A stretch of DNA of 64,000 nucleotides from Arthrobacter alpinus (GTDB taxonomy: Bacteria > Actinomycetota > Actinomycetes > Actinomycetales > Micrococcaceae): contig NZ_FNTV01000001.1 of the NCBI RefSeq assembly GCF_900105965.1, forward strand, positions 2,046,001 to 2,110,000, written 5' to 3'. The notes under the pieces are model-generated. The model worked only from the letters and a program-made list of their open reading frames with translations. It did not search any database and was not told the DNA's origin. Shown here in pieces: positions 63,216-64,000 of this stretch. A program made the translations under genes and the position numbers. How positions within the stretch are numbered: position 1 is the stretch's first letter; each line of letters opens with the position of its first letter.

Positions 63216-63716
63216 ATGGCGCTTGCCGCCTCAACGACGCTTTCGGCCACGGCCCAGAGCGTTACAGATGTCTTTACCAATGCCGATTTCATCAAGCATG
63301 TCAGCGAAACTGTGGGCGGGGAGCTGAAGTCGTTCACGATCAGCGGGCCCACCACGGCCGCCTTCACCACCCAGACCGTGCGCACGCTGCCCACCACGCG
63401 TATGCCGGACATCGTCAAGAAATTTGTGGGCGCATCCCTCACTGTTACTCAGGATGAGTCCTGGAGCACTCCGGCGGCCGATGGTTCCCGCACCAACTCC
63501 ATCAAGCTCACCGTGGCCAAGGCTCCTGTGGATGTGTCGGCTGAGCAGAAGCTGACGGCCGACGGCGTTTCCACTGTGGTTTCGCTGACGGGCGAGGTCT
63601 CCTCCGGCGTGCCGTTCCTTGGCGCGAAGATTGCCTCCGCCGCCGAGCCCGTGATTGGCCGGGCCCTGAACCTGCAGGCAACGCTTGCCCAGGAATGGCT
63701 CAACACGCACAGCTAG
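63216..63716 (+). CDS. DUF2505 domain-containing protein
   Basis: A 166-residue protein from the ATG at 63216 with GGAGGATCC upstream. It matches the actinobacterial DUF2505 family: MALAASTTLSATAQSVTDVF, LPTTRMPDIVKKFVG, LTVTQDESWSTP, and GVPFLGAKIASAAEPVIGRAL near the C-terminus (in parts). The fold is thought to be SRPBCC/START-like and could bind a hydrophobic ligand. Divergent from mfd across a 205-bp spacer. Function unknown. Confidence 0.85.
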   Translation: MALAASTTLSATAQSVTDVFTNADFIKHVSETVGGELKSFTISGPTTAAFTTQTVRTLPTTRMPDIVKKFVGASLTVTQDESWSTPAADGSRTNSIKLTVAKAPVDVSAEQKLTADGVSTVVSLTGEVSSGVPFLGAKIASAAEPVIGRALNLQATLAQEWLNTHS

Positions 63717-63781
63717 GCCTTCTCTGAGGTACGACGGCGCCCGGCCCGCCCGGGTGCCGCTGCCGCAGGAATGGCGCAATT

Positions 63782-63816
63782 GTTATGGTGCACAAACCCA
63801 GTTTGTGCACCATAAC
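63782..63816. terminator. 16-bp perfect hairpin after DUF2505 gene
   Basis: GTTATGGTGCACAAAC and its complement flank CCA, followed by TGTTT. A probable terminator 65 bp after the stop. Confidence 0.75.
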
Positions 63817-63961
63817 TGTTTAACGCCTTCGTGCGCTGCGGGGCTGTTAGTGTGAACCTGCTCCCTCGGCGGCCACCACGGACGTTTGCGACGCGGTCGG
63901 TCTTCTAGCTGCAACTCAAGTACTTGGTTCCCACAAGTGGGTATAAGAGGTCCTTTTTCGC

Positions 63962-64000
63962 ATGAATTGTTGTTCTGGATGCGGGAGCAGAATCCCAGCC
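63962..64000 (+). CDS. Start of a possible zinc-ribbon protein gene (cut by window edge)
   Basis: An ATG at 63962 opens MNCCSGCGSRIPA to the window end. The CxxCG pattern at the extreme N-terminus is typical of zinc-ribbon-domain membrane proteins. AGAGG lies 13 bases upstream, and TATAAG at 63942 next to the palindrome CCCACAAGTGGG may be its promoter. Only 13 codons are visible, so this is tentative. Confidence 0.4.
   Translation, partial: MNCCSGCGSRIPA

Noticed and set aside
63011..63442. Upstream extension of mfd
   Set aside because: Not family-like, overlaps the DUF2505 gene on the other strand; AAGGAG marks the ATG at 63010.

Overview
The window is high-GC DNA from an actinobacterium, most likely a member of the Micrococcaceae close to Arthrobacter. 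Pointers are the G/C-biased third codon positions, frequent GTG/TTG starts, many ATGA/GTGA stop-start overlaps, a tiny acyl-CoA carboxylase epsilon subunit, GAF-ANTAR proteins, and a HemD-OmpR fusion regulator next to nitrite reductase. The backbone order birA, accD, accE ... maf ... accA ... lpdA, purine nucleoside phosphorylase, pmmB resembles Mycobacterium tuberculosis Rv3279c-Rv3308 as I remember it. Here that backbone is split by long accessory blocks.

Layout. 0-6.6 kb: the N-terminal part of a giant envelope protein with Ig-like repeats (its C-terminus lies outside the window), a small secreted peptide gene in front of it, and a divergent LAL-type LuxR regulator. 6.7-11.4 kb: birA, PH-domain protein and class III cyclase in one direction, acyl-CoA carboxylase accD-accE in the other. 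11.4-19 kb: a DUF885 peptidase-like protein, a dicarboxylate/amino-acid symporter and three luciferase-like monooxygenases. 19.2-24.6 kb: purine catabolism (guaD divergent from xdhABC). 24.6-27.8 kb: TetR regulator and MMPL exporter with a clear operator. 27.9-33.1 kb: an alcohol/aldehyde oxidation module (GAF regulator, HD protein, ALDH, ADH, DUF779). 33.1-37.6 kb: a 29-codon membrane peptide, a methyltransferase, maf, a membrane protein with a winged-helix regulator, and accA. 37.8-44.7 kb: an MHS transporter, then the nitrate assimilation operon narK-nasC-FAD protein. 44.9-49.1 kb: lpdA, purine nucleoside phosphorylase, phosphosugar mutase. 49.2-55.9 kb: nirD divergent from nirB-cobA, an acyltransferase, and an NnaR-type regulator. 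55.9-64 kb: deoC, small proteins, two GAF-ANTAR proteins, mfd, a DUF2505 protein, and the first codons of a zinc-ribbon-like gene.

How the parts fit together. Nitrate is imported by NarK, reduced to nitrite by NasC with its FAD/[2Fe-2S] partner, then to ammonium by NirBD. CobA supplies the siroheme precursor, and NnaR (probably with GlnR) regulates. I see GlnR-like box arrays in front of both narK and nirB. Guanine is deaminated to xanthine (GuaD) and oxidised to urate (XdhABC). Alcohols are oxidised to aldehydes and then acids by the ADH/ALDH pair. AccA, AccD, AccE and the ligase BirA form an acyl-CoA carboxylase system although accDE and accA lie 24 kb apart. A related 15-bp palindrome lies upstream of both accD and accA.

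The intergenic spaces are rich in long inverted repeats, mostly at 3' gene ends. A dispersed repeat of about 90 bp occurs three times, twice as a 153-bp-period tandem array that includes the end of mfd. I saw no rRNA, tRNA, CRISPR array, insertion sequence or prophage gene.
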